A DNA stretch of 64,000 nt from Nocardioides pini (GTDB taxonomy: Bacteria > Actinomycetota > Actinomycetes > Propionibacteriales > Nocardioidaceae). Of this stretch, positions 1 to 9,276 are shown piece after piece. Made by a program: the position numbers and the translations under genes. Location: the NCBI RefSeq assembly GCF_026712185.1, contig NZ_JAPPUX010000002.1, positions 434,001 to 498,000 of the forward strand, in the 5' to 3' direction. Under the pieces are notes generated by a model. That model had not been told where the DNA came from and did not search any database. It was given only the letters and a program-made list of their open reading frames with translations. Each line of letters begins with the position of its first letter. Positions within the stretch are counted from its first letter, which is position 1.

Positions 1-42
1 ATGCCGTGTCGGATCCCGTGTCGGATGCCATGTCTGATGCCA

Positions 43-969
<927 letters not shown>

Positions 970-985
970 AGGCGTCGACCCTAGA

Positions 986-2452
986 TCATCTGCTCGCACT
1001 TCGGGCGAGGACGAAGGTCTGCACCGGTCCCGACCCGCTGCCCAGGAAGCCGTCCGCCCGCATCTGCTCGACCTGGTCGCGGATCGACCCGTCGGTCGAG
1101 GCGTCCGCAGCGGCCGCCCCGCTGACGTAGTGGTCGAGGGAGTGGTTGTCCACGACGTCGTGCGTGCCCTCGTCGAAGAGGACGGTCGTGCGCCGCGGCT
1201 GGTCGGGGTTGTCCTCCCCGTCGAGCAGCGGCACGGCGTCCCCGCGGTTCTCGAGGTGGAGGGCGGACGTCCCCGCGGGGAGCGCCTCGACCTGAGCGGT
1301 CGGCGCCCCGGCGGTCACGACGTGCTGGACGGTGAAGTGGCGGGCGAACTCGGCGTCGGCGGCGAGCGCCGCCGAGACCATGCCGCCCTGCGAGTGACCG
1401 ACGAGCATGACCTGCTTGCCCTCGAGACCGGCGTCGAGCATCGCCTGCTGCACGCCGCGACCGTAGGCGTTGTCCATCCCGCCGATGAGCTGGAGGTTGG
1501 TCTCCATGTCGCGGACCAGGCCTCCCGGGCCCGGCAGCGGACCCATGTCGTCGGTGCCCGGGAGGTAGACGATGTAGCGGTCGTCCGGCTCCTCGCCGAC
1601 GCGCTGCACCTGGATCGCGCCGTGCAGGTCGGCCCGGCCGCGACCCTCGTCGAGGTCGTTGGTCATTGACAGCTGCTCGACCAGGCTGCGCAGGCTGTCG
1701 GGCTGCGCCACGCCCGCCCCACCCTCGACCCCCGGAACCTCGGTGACGGTCACGTCCGTGTCGTCGCCGAGCAGCACGGCCATCAGCCGGGCGGCGTCGT
1801 TGGTGGTGGCGCCGTGGACGGGCCCGTCGCCGGCCCCGGTGAGCACGGCGCTGCCGGTGACCAGCCCGCCTGTCAGGCCGTCGAGCAGGCCGCCGCCGCT
1901 GTTGACGAGGTGCTGCGCCAGGTCCGGGTGGTCGTGCACGAGCCGACCGAGGTCGTCGGTGAGCTGCGCGCCGACCTCAGCCTGCTCGCGCGGCGACAGC
2001 GTCGACCACCAGACGTAGGTGATCCCTCCGGCCGCGAGCAGCACCGGGAGGGCGCGCGGCAGCGCCTGCCCCGCCAGCCGCCCCAGGGTCGTGTCGATCG
2101 CCTCTCCGAGGTGCTGTGCGAACGCGTCGCTCGCGACGAACGCGGCGACCACGGCACGGACGCCGACCGCGTCGGCCTCGATCCCGACCGCCCGCACGGT
2201 CAGCCCGTCGGCGCCGGTGGTGGCGTCGAGGACCTGCACCTCGGCCTCGGCGAAGGACAGCGGGGAGAGGACGGACGACGCGAGCAGGTCGCCGTCCGCC
2301 ATGACGCGCCCACCCGTCGTCGCCATCTCGGCCAGGTCGCCGGCCTGCCGCTCGTAGCGCGAGGCGAGGGCGAGCATCTGCGCGTAGCCGGCCCGGACGC
2401 CGTAGGAGCCGCCCGACACCGACTCGATCGGCGGCAGGACCTCGCCGCTCAC
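986..2452 (-). CDS. alpha/beta hydrolase with WXG-like N-terminal region
   Basis: Probable serine esterase/lipase-type hydrolase of about 488 residues. The C-terminal half holds the nucleophile elbow GHSQGG, a later Asp-containing stretch (LLDGEDNPD) and a His (DNHSLDHY), which could complete a triad. The N-terminal ~130 residues are helical and Ala-rich with a WXG100-like look, followed by a hydrophobic stretch (VLLAAGGITYVWW) that may contact the membrane. The GTG start at 2452 overlaps the upstream stop as GTGA, indicating translational coupling to the EspG-like gene. Such N-terminal WXG-like plus hydrolase fusions occur among type VII (ESX) substrates in actinobacteria; secretion is inferred, as no ESX core genes are present here. 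Substrate unknown. Confidence 0.75.
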   Translation of the reverse strand: MSGEVLPPIESVSGGSYGVRAGYAQMLALASRYERQAGDLAEMATTGGRVMADGDLLASSVLSPLSFAEAEVQVLDATTGADGLTVRAVGIEADAVGVRAVVAAFVASDAFAQHLGEAIDTTLGRLAGQALPRALPVLLAAGGITYVWWSTLSPREQAEVGAQLTDDLGRLVHDHPDLAQHLVNSGGGLLDGLTGGLVTGSAVLTGAGDGPVHGATTNDAARLMAVLLGDDTDVTVTEVPGVEGGAGVAQPDSLRSLVEQLSMTNDLDEGRGRADLHGAIQVQRVGEEPDDRYIVYLPGTDDMGPLPGPGGLVRDMETNLQLIGGMDNAYGRGVQQAMLDAGLEGKQVMLVGHSQGGMVSAALAADAEFARHFTVQHVVTAGAPTAQVEALPAGTSALHLENRGDAVPLLDGEDNPDQPRRTTVLFDEGTHDVVDNHSLDHYVSGAAAADASTDGSIRDQVEQMRADGFLGSGSGPVQTFVLARSASR

Positions 2453-3417
2453 GAGGTCACCTCCGCGGCGAGCAGCGACAGCTCTCGGGGCAGGTCGGCC
2501 GCCTCCCTCCGCTCGATGCGCACCATCGTCCAGCCGTCGCGGGTGAACGGCCGCAGCGACCGCCACCCGTCAGGGAGCAGCACCCACTCCACGACGCCCG
2601 CGCCGGGGCGTCCGCGCCCGCTGCGCCCCATGACGGCGGCGTGCAGGCGCCCGCGCGACGTGGTCTCGAGCCGCTCGAGCCAGCGGCGTACGTCGCGGTC
2701 GTCGGCGACCCGGACCGCGTCGGGGGCACCGCCGGCGAGGGTCGTCCCCGCGTGGTCGGACACCAGCTGGTCGAGCAGGTCGTGGCGGCGGCGCCGGACC
2801 GTCTCGCCGGTCGCAAGCAGGAGCTCCCACGGCGTCTCGATGATGCCCGGGACGACGTCCGGGACCGCCCCCGCGGTGTCGCGAGCGGGACGCCACGTGC
2901 GGGTGTCGACGTGGGCGGCACGGGCGAGCTCGAGCCACCAGGAGTCGACCGCGAGCCGGCTGAGCTCGAAGACCTCACCGTCCGCGGTGGACAGGCAGAC
3001 CACCCAGCGACCCCGGCTGTGGTGCCTGCTGCGCACCCGGACCGTGCCGCTGGGCAGGGCGACGAGCATCTCGAGCTCCACCGCGAGGGTCGGGGCGTGC
3101 CACACGTCGAGCACGGCCCGTCCCTGCTCGGTGAGGATGCCGGAACCGAGCAGGCCCGCCGACGCGAGTGCCTCCTTGGCGGCCTCGTCGGCGGCGTCGC
3201 TCCCGGCCGCGCCCGGTCCACCGTCCGACGCGGCGCCGAGCCGCTCCCCCAGTCCGTCGTCCGCAGCACAGCCGTCGAGCAGCCGCGTGGCCAGGGACGG
3301 CGTGCCGGTGAGCGCGGCCAGCCGGTCCAGCGCCGCCCGGGAGAGCACGTCGCGGCGCGGGGGCGCGGTGTGCCGCCGGGCCTCGCTGCCGCCGGCTCCG
3401 AGCACGACCGTGCTCAC
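2449..3417 (-). CDS. EspG-like ESX secretion-associated protein (tentative)
   Basis: A 322-residue protein lacking signal peptide or membrane segments. Its layout resembles EspG-family proteins, cytosolic chaperones that bind WXG/PE-PPE type VII substrates. It has an N-terminal helical part, then strands with RVRSRHHSRGRWVVC and DGEVFELSRLAVDSWW, and a C-terminal region with a second set of strands (TMVRIERREA near the end). The GTG start at 3417 overlaps the stop of the WXG-like gene as GTGA, and its own stop overlaps the hydrolase start the same way, so the three proteins are probably made together. The family call rests on overall pattern and neighbours, not on a diagnostic motif; it could also be an unrelated hypothetical protein. 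Confidence 0.5.
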   Translation of the reverse strand: MSTVVLGAGGSEARRHTAPPRRDVLSRAALDRLAALTGTPSLATRLLDGCAADDGLGERLGAASDGGPGAAGSDAADEAAKEALASAGLLGSGILTEQGRAVLDVWHAPTLAVELEMLVALPSGTVRVRSRHHSRGRWVVCLSTADGEVFELSRLAVDSWWLELARAAHVDTRTWRPARDTAGAVPDVVPGIIETPWELLLATGETVRRRRHDLLDQLVSDHAGTTLAGGAPDAVRVADDRDVRRWLERLETTSRGRLHAAVMGRSGRGRPGAGVVEWVLLPDGWRSLRPFTRDGWTMVRIERREAADLPRELSLLAAEVTS

Positions 3418-3863
3418 CGCACACCGCCCGGGACCCGCACGTCGAGCCAGTCCCGGTGCCCGTCGGGTGGCGGCCGGAACTCCGCCAGCGCCTGGTCGAG
3501 GGGGTCGGGAGCGGCCGCCCCGGCGAGGTCCGCCACCCGGCCGGCGAGGTCGGCCAGACGCGCCCGCGCGCCCTCGACCAGACCGCGCACCCGGTGCGCG
3601 ACCTCCCGGATCAGGTCCGTGAGCCGGTCGACCTCGTCGGCGTGGCGTCGCAGCGCCCGCGCGGCGTCGTCGTGCCGATCGGCGGTCCGGCGCAGGGCAA
3701 GGGCTCGCTCCGCCATCCGCTCGCGCATCGCCTGTGCGGCCCTGCCGTCCCACAGCACCAGCCGCGACGCGCTGACCAGCCGGTCGGCGTCGAGCCGGAT
3801 GTCGTCACCCTGCTCGCTCATCTTACGGGCCAGCCGCCGGATGGCCGCGGTGTCTCCATACAT
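3414..3863 (-). CDS. WXG100-like small helical protein
   Basis: A 149-residue, mostly helical protein. The stretch VSASRLVLWDGRAAQAMRER around residues 30-50 has the W-x-G turn of WXG100 proteins between two predicted helices rich in Ala, Arg and Leu. After about 100 residues there is a Pro-rich tail (EFRPPPDGHRDW). The family's usual length is about 100, so this is a longer variant. ATG 3863 was chosen because AGGAG lies 7 nt upstream. It is first in the coupled operon with the EspG-like and hydrolase genes. Role inferred: partner or targeting module for an ESX-type export route, or a structural helper for the hydrolase. Confidence 0.65.
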   Translation of the reverse strand: MYGDTAAIRRLARKMSEQGDDIRLDADRLVSASRLVLWDGRAAQAMRERMAERALALRRTADRHDDAARALRRHADEVDRLTDLIREVAHRVRGLVEGARARLADLAGRVADLAGAAAPDPLDQALAEFRPPPDGHRDWLDVRVPGGVR

Positions 3864-3994
3864 GGTGCGTCTCCTGCCGCCTCGGCGCCGTGGTGCGCCT
3901 GGCGTTCGGGTGCCCGGGCCGCAACGCACGGAAACCGCGGTGCGGCGATCTGTGGACAGCCGGCACGCATGGCCCGGATGCCTAGGCTGGCGCC

Positions 3995-4750
3995 GTGGAC
4001 GCCCCCGCCGTGGAGCCCGTGTCGCCGGACGCGCCGGCGATGACGCGCACCGTCGTGGTGAGCCAGCGCTGGTGCGACCTGACGTTCCTGCACTGGGCGG
4101 TCGACCCGGACGAGGTGGCGGGCCTCATGCCGCCCGGGGTGCGGCCCGACGTGCTCGACGGCCGGACCTACGTCGGCCTGATCCCGTTCCGCATGGTCGG
4201 TGCCGGCTTCGGGCGCGGACCCGCGGTGCCGTGGCTCGGGACGTTCCTCGAGACCAACGTGCGCCTCTACTCCGTCGACGCGACCGGCCGGCGCGGCATC
4301 GTCTTCCTGAGCCTGGACACCGACCGGGCGGCCGTGGTGGCGGGAGCGCGCGCCGCCCTGGGCCTGCCCTACCGGTGGGCACGGATGCGTCACCGCCGCG
4401 ACGGAGACGTCCACACCTACGACGCGCGCCTGCGTGCTCCCGGACCGCGTGCGTCGAGCCACGTCGTCGTACGCGTGGGCGCGGCGCGCGAGCCCACGGA
4501 GCTCGACCACTTCGTCAGCGCGCGGTGGGGGCTGCACACCCACTGGTGGGGCCGCACCCTCCACGTGCCCAACCGGCACGAGCCGTGGCCTGTGCACGAC
4601 GCGGAGGTCATCGACCTCGAGGACGAGCTGATGAGGTCGGTCGGGTTAAGCGACCTCGCCTCGCGACCACCCGACCACATCGCCTGGAGCCCCGGCGTGC
4701 GTACGGAGTTCGGCCTCCCGGGCGACGCCCGACGACCACGGAGGTCCTGA
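3995..4750 (+). CDS. DUF2071 (YqjF-type) family protein
   Basis: A 251-residue soluble protein of the DUF2071/YqjF group. Visible family hallmarks are the N-terminal QRWCDLTFLHWAVDP, the PPGVRPDVLDGRTYVGLIPF block, TNVRLY, and the C-terminal WGLHTHWWGRTLHVPNRHEPW. These proteins have an acetoacetate decarboxylase-like barrel fold, but no reaction is established. Start GTG 3995 gives an 11-15 residue extension ahead of the conserved core; an ATG at 4040 is an alternative. It stands alone, divergent from the WXG operon and convergent with the SdpI-like gene, sharing one hairpin terminator with it. Confidence 0.85.
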   Translation: MDAPAVEPVSPDAPAMTRTVVVSQRWCDLTFLHWAVDPDEVAGLMPPGVRPDVLDGRTYVGLIPFRMVGAGFGRGPAVPWLGTFLETNVRLYSVDATGRRGIVFLSLDTDRAAVVAGARAALGLPYRWARMRHRRDGDVHTYDARLRAPGPRASSHVVVRVGAAREPTELDHFVSARWGLHTHWWGRTLHVPNRHEPWPVHDAEVIDLEDELMRSVGLSDLASRPPDHIAWSPGVRTEFGLPGDARRPRRS

Positions 4751-4770
4751 CCCCGCACCCGGGGTTCAGG
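4746..4770. terminator. shared hairpin between convergent genes
   Basis: CCTGACCCC (4746-4754) pairs with GGGGTTCAGG (4761-4770) across a 6-nt loop with one bulged base. It overlaps both stop codons, so it can end transcription from either side. No U-tract is present, which is usual in GC-rich actinobacteria. Confidence 0.55.
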
Positions 4771-5140
4771 ACCACCGGCGCGCCGCGTGCTGGGCACGAG
4801 CGATGCCGGTGGCGAAGCACGTCAGGACGGCCGCGGTCGCGACGGCACACGCGACGGTGGAGCCGAGCGGGAGGTCAGGGCCCGCCACGATGCGCCAGAC
4901 CACGAGCGGCACCCCGAGCGCGGCGCCGAGGACAGCAGCAGCGAGCAGCCAGGGCTGCGCCGCCTCGTGCCCTGCGCGCCACGCCCCGTCTGAGGCGAGC
5001 GTCGCCCTCGTCCTGATCCCGACGAGCCCGTTCGGACCCACCCCGTCCGTCCCACCCAGCCGCGTCATGACGTACTGCAGGAGCGATGCCGCCGCGATCG
5101 GCATCATGATGGCCAGCAGCAGAACCTGCACGGCGTCCAT
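4766..5140 (-). CDS. SdpI family membrane protein
   Basis: A 124-residue integral membrane protein with three predicted transmembrane segments (about residues 5-22, 65-85 and 95-115). Between the first two lies the family signature NGLVGIRTRATLASDGAWRA, typical of the SdpI C-terminal domain, which in Bacillus gives immunity to the SdpC toxin. No SdpC-like toxin gene is nearby, and many actinobacteria carry such genes singly, so an immunity role is not supported here. ATG 5140 has GGGGGAG a few bases upstream. Confidence 0.8.
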   Translation of the reverse strand: MDAVQVLLLAIMMPIAAASLLQYVMTRLGGTDGVGPNGLVGIRTRATLASDGAWRAGHEAAQPWLLAAAVLGAALGVPLVVWRIVAGPDLPLGSTVACAVATAAVLTCFATGIARAQHAARRWS

Positions 5141-5203
5141 GCCCGTCTCCCCCCGAAGATCTGGTGGCACCGACCCTAGCGTCGGTCCCACCCCGCAACG
5201 CGC

Positions 5204-6358
5204 TCACCCGGCCGGCGTCAGCCGCAGCAGCCGTCCGGCACCCTCGTCCTCGAGCACCCAGATCGCGCCGTCGGGGCCCTCCTCGACGGCGCGGATCCGC
5301 GCACCCATGTCAAAGACCTCCGCCTCGCCCGCGGTCCGGCCCTCGAGGTCCACGCGGACCAGCGCCTCCCCCGACAGCGCCCCGAGGAACGCGTCGCCCT
5401 GCCAGTCGCCGAAGAGGTCGCCGCCGTAGACCATCAGGCTGCCCGGCGAGATGCTCGGGTTCCACGACATCGCGGGGGCGGCGAAACCGTCACCGTCGGC
5501 GTGGTCGGGGATGTCGCTGTCGTCGTAGTCGCTCCCGTCGGAGACCTCGGGCCAGCCGTAGTTCGACCCGGCCTCGATCACGTTGAGCTCGTCGCCGCCC
5601 TGGGGGCCCATCTCCGAGGACCACAACGTGCCGTCGGGCGCGTGCTCGAGGCCGAGCGGGTTGCGGTGGCCCCAGCTCCAGATCTCGGCGCTGACCCCGC
5701 CGCGGTCGGCGAGCGGGTTGCCGGGAGCGGGCGCGCCGTCGGGGGTGAGCCGCACGATCGTGCCGAGCGTGTTGGTGGTGTCCTGGGCGGGGTCGCCGAG
5801 CTGGCGGTCGCCCGAGGTGACGAAGAGATGCTCGCCGTCGGGCGAGAAGGCGAGGCGGTGGCTGAAGTGGCCGTCACCGGCGACCTTCGGCGTCTGGCGC
5901 CAGATCACCTCGAGGTCGTCGAGCCGCGGTTCCTCCCCGCCGGTCTCGAGCACCGCGCGACCCACGACGGCTCCCGTGCCGCCCTCGCCCGCCTCGACCC
6001 AGCTCAGGTAGACCAGCCCGTCCTGCTCGTACGACGGCGCCGGCAGGACGTCACCGAGTCCACCCTGCCCGGCGTCCACCACCTCGGGCACGCCCGCGAC
6101 CTCCACCCGGTCGCCGGTCCCCGCGTCGCGCAGGTGGAGCGTGCCGCTGCGCTCGGTGATCAGCAGGTCGCCGGTGCCGGGGAGGAACGCCATGGCCCAC
6201 GGCTCGTCGAGGCGGTCGAGCTCCTCGACGGCGAACGGCCAGCCGTCGTCCCCCTCCTTCGTCGCGGGACCGAGGGACCCCGAGGCCGCGGTGTCCCCGG
6301 AGCAGGCGGTGGCCAGCACGGCCAGCAGGCCGGCGAGCGCCGGGGCGAGGGACTTCAT
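5204..6358 (-). CDS. PQQ-dependent sugar dehydrogenase-like lipoprotein
   Basis: A 384-residue secreted beta-propeller of the soluble glucose dehydrogenase/YliI (Asd) family. It begins MKSLAPALAGLLAVLATAC, a lipoprotein signal with Cys at about residue 19, so it is probably anchored outside the membrane. Family motifs include EPWAMAFLPGTGDLLITER, GGLGDVL, HRLAFSPDGEHLFVTSGDR, GHRNPLGLEHAPDG, EMGPQGGDELNVIEAGSNYGW and the terminal DGAIWVLEDEG. The EMGPQGGDELN and NYGW blocks are the usual PQQ/calcium-site surroundings. The expected reaction is oxidation of an aldose to its lactone with PQQ, but many family members are uncharacterised. It is transcribed divergently from the DGPF/ECF42 pair. Confidence 0.85.
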   Translation of the reverse strand: MKSLAPALAGLLAVLATACSGDTAASGSLGPATKEGDDGWPFAVEELDRLDEPWAMAFLPGTGDLLITERSGTLHLRDAGTGDRVEVAGVPEVVDAGQGGLGDVLPAPSYEQDGLVYLSWVEAGEGGTGAVVGRAVLETGGEEPRLDDLEVIWRQTPKVAGDGHFSHRLAFSPDGEHLFVTSGDRQLGDPAQDTTNTLGTIVRLTPDGAPAPGNPLADRGGVSAEIWSWGHRNPLGLEHAPDGTLWSSEMGPQGGDELNVIEAGSNYGWPEVSDGSDYDDSDIPDHADGDGFAAPAMSWNPSISPGSLMVYGGDLFGDWQGDAFLGALSGEALVRVDLEGRTAGEAEVFDMGARIRAVEEGPDGAIWVLEDEGAGRLLRLTPAG

Positions 6359-6444
6359 GGGTCCATGGTGCGCGGGGGTGGCAAGCGCGGCGTGGCCAGG
6401 AGTTGGATGACCTCGGACATGACGCCAGAAATGTGCGACACCGA

Positions 6445-6471
6445 TGTCGAGCCGCGCCGCACCCGTTCGAC
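6445..6471 (+). promoter_or_regulatory. candidate ECF42-type promoter
   Basis: TGTCGA at 6445-6450 and CGAC at 6468-6471 are separated by 17 bases, and the start codon of the DGPF gene follows about 47 bases downstream. As recalled from work on Streptomyces venezuelae, ECF42 sigma factors recognise TGTCGA at -35 and CG(A/T)C at -10. The ECF42-like gene lies in the same operon, so autoregulation is likely. Confidence 0.65.
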
Positions 6472-6517
6472 GTACGTGCGAGAACACACCCACCGCACCA
6501 CAGGAGGAGCGATCACA

Positions 6518-6892
6518 ATGCCGCGTTTCATGGGATTCGTCAGGATGGAAGAGGGCATCGGGATGCCGCCGCAGTCGCTGTTCGACGCGATGGACGTCTT
6601 CATCGGCGAGCGTGCCGCCAACGGCTCGTTCCTCGACGGGGGCGGCCTCTACGGCACCGAGGACGCCGTCAACTTCGTCGTCCGCACGGGCCAGGTCACC
6701 CGCGTCGACGGGCCCTACGCCGAGGGCAAGGAGGTGGTCGGCGGCTGGTCGCTGATGCAGTACGACAGCCTCGAGGAGGCCGTGGCCGACCAGCAGCTCT
6801 TCGCCGAGCTGCACGCCAAGCACTGGCCCGACGTCACCGTCGTCGCGACGCTGCGCCAGGTGTCCGACGGACCCGAGGCTCCCGGCGACTGA
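6518..6892 (+). CDS. YCII/DGPF-domain protein (ECF42 partner)
   Basis: A 124-residue protein of the YCII-related DGPF family, a ferredoxin-like dimeric fold. The signature is seen as VDGPYAEGKEVVGGW around residues 65-80. ATG 6518 follows a strong AGGAGG-like site at 6502-6508. It lies 34 bases ahead of an ECF sigma factor with a long C-terminal extension, the classic gene pair of the ECF42 group. The biochemical role of DGPF proteins is not established; oxidative or antibiotic stress has been suggested. A TGTCGA-N17-CGAC promoter lies upstream. Confidence 0.9.
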   Translation: MPRFMGFVRMEEGIGMPPQSLFDAMDVFIGERAANGSFLDGGGLYGTEDAVNFVVRTGQVTRVDGPYAEGKEVVGGWSLMQYDSLEEAVADQQLFAELHAKHWPDVTVVATLRQVSDGPEAPGD

Positions 6893-6926
6893 CGCCGACC
6901 GCACGCCGCCTCACTACGCTGGCGGC

Positions 6927-8207
6927 GTGCCGGCAGGGACGTACGACGACCCGTCAGGGGTCGTGATCGCCACGTGGCGGGCCGAGTCGGCCCGCCTCGT
7001 CGGCGCCCTGGCCCGGATGACGCGCGACGTCGACCTGGCCGAGGACCTCGCGCAGGACGCGCTCGTCGCCGCGCTGGAGCAGTGGCCGGTGTCGGGCGTC
7101 CCCGACAACCCGGCGGCCTGGCTGATGACGACCGCCAAGCGCCGCGGCGTCGACCACTTCCGGCGCGCCGACACGCTGCGACGCAAGGTCGCCGAGCTCG
7201 AGCACGCCGAGGGCGGGGAGGAGGCACGGGTGCCCGACCTCGACGACCAGGTCGACCACATCGAGGACGACGTCCTGCGGCTGGTCTTCCTCTCCTGCCA
7301 CCCCGCCCTGAGCCCGGAGTCGCGTGCCGCGCTCACGCTCCGGCTGGTCGGCGGCCTCACCACGGCCGAGATCGCCCGCGGGTTCCTCACCAGCGAGTCC
7401 ACGATGGCCCAACGCATCTCGCGGGCGAAGAGGACGCTCGCCACCGCGCGGGCCGAGCTCGAGCTGCCGACGGGTGAGGAGCGGACCGCGCGGCTCGACG
7501 ACGTGATGGCCGTCGTCTACCTGATCTTCAACGAGGGCTACGCCGCCACCGCGGGCGATGACTGGATGCGTCCCGACCTGGCGGCCGAGGCGACCCGGCT
7601 GGCCCGCATGCTCGCCGACCTGGCCCCCGACGAACCCGAGGTGCTCGGCCTGCAGGCGCTGCTGGAGCTGCAGGGATCGCGGACCGCGGCCCGCCTCTCC
7701 CCCGACGGCACCCCCGTGCTGCTCGAGGCCCAGGACCGCACCCTGTGGGACGAGCTGTCGATCCGGCGCGGCCTCGCGGCCCTCGGCGCCGCCTCCCGTC
7801 TCGCCGCAGGCGGCAGGCCCGTCGGGCGCTACTTCCTCCAGGCCTCCATCGCCGCCGAGCACGCTGCCGCGTCCCGCGCCGAGGACACGGACTGGGGTCG
7901 CATCGCCTCGTTGTACGACGTCCTGGCGCAGGCCGCGCCCGGCCCCGTCGTCGAGGTGAACCGGGCGGTGGCCCACGGTCGCGCGCACGGTGCGGCAGCG
8001 GGGCTCGCGGTGCTCGACGCCGTGTTCCCGTCCGGGCTCGGCGCCTCCCCGTTGCTGCCCAGCGTGCGGGGCGACCTCCTCGAGCGGGCCGGACGTCACG
8101 CCGCCGCCGCGTCGTCGTTCGACGAGGCGGCCGCCCTCACCCGCAACGAGGGCGAGCGGCGCGTGCTGCGCCGGCGGGCGGAGGAGAACAAGGCGCTCGG
8201 ACGGTGA
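6927..8207 (+). CDS. ECF42-type RNA polymerase sigma factor with C-terminal extension
   Basis: A 426-residue sigma-70 family regulator. Region 2 spans about residues 10-85 (DVDLAEDLAQDALVAALEQW, then AAWLMTTAKRRGVDHFRR). Region 4 lies near 115-170 (LTLRLVGGLTTAEIARGFL, ESTMAQRISRAKRTL). The remaining ~240 residues form an Ala/Leu-rich helical domain with the DUF6596/TPR-like repeats typical of ECF42; family members have no separate anti-sigma factor, and this extension is thought necessary for activity. GTG 6927 is the first in-frame start after the DGPF gene. With the partner gene 34 bases upstream it forms an operon. The second DGPF gene at 16364 carries a matching promoter and may be another target. 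Confidence 0.9.
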   Translation: MPAGTYDDPSGVVIATWRAESARLVGALARMTRDVDLAEDLAQDALVAALEQWPVSGVPDNPAAWLMTTAKRRGVDHFRRADTLRRKVAELEHAEGGEEARVPDLDDQVDHIEDDVLRLVFLSCHPALSPESRAALTLRLVGGLTTAEIARGFLTSESTMAQRISRAKRTLATARAELELPTGEERTARLDDVMAVVYLIFNEGYAATAGDDWMRPDLAAEATRLARMLADLAPDEPEVLGLQALLELQGSRTAARLSPDGTPVLLEAQDRTLWDELSIRRGLAALGAASRLAAGGRPVGRYFLQASIAAEHAAASRAEDTDWGRIASLYDVLAQAAPGPVVEVNRAVAHGRAHGAAAGLAVLDAVFPSGLGASPLLPSVRGDLLERAGRHAAAASSFDEAAALTRNEGERRVLRRRAEENKALGR

Positions 8208-8272
8208 GGCCGTCGGGACTCGGGCTCATGGAGCAGCGCCGGACCCGACCCGTCCCTGGGTGCCGCCGCCTC

Positions 8273-8495
8273 GTGTCTCATGACGCGGGGCTGCTGAGCG
8301 ATGGCTGGTACTCCATCGTGACCGGGCTGGCGCTGCTCTTCCTGGCATACGTGCTCGGCGCCGTCTCGTGGGACTTTCGACCCCGCTGCAAAGATCGTGG
8401 CCGCTGCCTTCCTGGTCATCGGGTCGTGGCAGCTGACGCGGAGCCTTCGCGCTGAGCTCCGGCGGCGGCCCGGGTGTGCGGACGACCCCGCATAG
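8273..8495 (+). pseudogene. frameshifted small two-helix membrane protein (candidate)
   Basis: From GTG 8273 the frame reads VSHDAGLLSDGWYSIVTGLA followed by a membrane helix ending AVSWDF, then enters an unnatural stretch after a TTT at 8375-8377. Removing one T restores DFDPAAKIVAAAFLVIGSWQ, a second membrane helix, followed by a basic tail and a TAG at 8493-8495. The corrected product would be about 73 residues with two transmembrane segments. The lesion could be a true frameshift, a sequencing error in the T run, or programmed slippage. The exact start is uncertain, and no ribosome site is obvious. This is the only gene-like content in 8208-8607. Confidence 0.4.
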
Positions 8496-8575
8496 GCGCT
8501 TGCGGACGTGCGCCGATGCCGCGATGGCGAACTGCAGGTCGTGGTCGGCTGGGAGACGGATCTACCTGCCAGCGC

Positions 8576-8596
8576 TTCCACCACCTTTCGGTGGAA
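8576..8596. terminator. weak hairpin after the response regulator gene
   Basis: TTCCACC (8576-8582) pairs with GGTGGAA (8590-8596), loop of 7 bases; an alternative register pairs CCACC with GGTGG. It lies 12 bases beyond the stop of the minus-strand response regulator. No U-run follows. Confidence 0.35.
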
Positions 8597-8607
8597 CCCT
8601 CTCTCCC

Positions 8608-9276
8608 CTAGGTTTCGCGGGCTCGGAGTAGCTCAAGCACGGCAAGCACCCGTCGATGCTCGTCCGCGCTGGACTCCAGACCCATCTTCGTCATCAGGTG
8701 GTCAACGTGACTGTCGACGGTTTTCACTGCCAGGTGCAGGTGCTTGGCGATGCCCGTGTTCGAACGTCCCTCGGCCATGAGGCTGAGCACCTCCTTCTCG
8801 CGCGTACTCAACTCATCGAGGCGCGACGTGCTCGCGGACGCCTGGAGCAGCAAAGCCACAACCTCCGGGTCAACGACGGTGCCGCCACGTGCAATCGTGC
8901 GGACGGCGTCCACCAGCGTTCCTCCGTCGCGGATCCGGTCCTTCAACAGGTACCCGGTCGCGCCGCCGGCAGACAGCGCCCGAAGCGCGAGGGTCGGACT
9001 GGCATACATGGACAGCAGAAGCACACCTGCGGTCACGCCGGCGGCCCGCAGCCCCTCCAGGAGGGCGAGCCCTTCGTCGGTGTGCGTCGGTGGCATCCGA
9101 ATGTCGAGCACGAGCACGTCGACCGGGTCGTAGGACGCCAGGGCTGCGGACACACCATCAGAGTCATCGAAGGTCGCGAGGACCTCGCAGCCGCCGACCC
9201 GGAGCAGCTGGGCGACGCCCTCGCGCACCAGCACGGCGTCATCGGCGAGGAGAACGCGGGGGTGGTCGGCAGTCAC
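8608..9276 (-). CDS. NarL/LuxR-family response regulator
   Basis: A 222-residue two-component regulator. The receiver domain (residues ~5-125) shows the acidic pair in LLADDAVLV, the phospho-acceptor Asp in VDVLVLDIRMPP, a Ser/Thr in LLLSMYAS and Lys in YLLKDRI. The C-terminal LuxR helix-turn-helix (about 155-215) includes LSTREKEVLSLMAEGRSNTG and AVKTVDSHVDHLMTKMG. The GTG start at 9276 overlaps the stop of the histidine kinase gene as GTGA, so the two are co-translated and form a cognate pair. The divergently transcribed DctP-like lipoprotein genes at 11141-14127 are candidate targets or sensory partners. Confidence 0.93.
   Translation of the reverse strand: MTADHPRVLLADDAVLVREGVAQLLRVGGCEVLATFDDSDGVSAALASYDPVDVLVLDIRMPPTHTDEGLALLEGLRAAGVTAGVLLLSMYASPTLALRALSAGGATGYLLKDRIRDGGTLVDAVRTIARGGTVVDPEVVALLLQASASTSRLDELSTREKEVLSLMAEGRSNTGIAKHLHLAVKTVDSHVDHLMTKMGLESSADEHRRVLAVLELLRARET

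Noticed and set aside
4766..5140. SdpI-like gene as part of a toxin-immunity system
   Set aside because: No SdpC-like or other toxin gene is next to it; neighbours are DUF2071 and a sugar dehydrogenase on separate transcription units.
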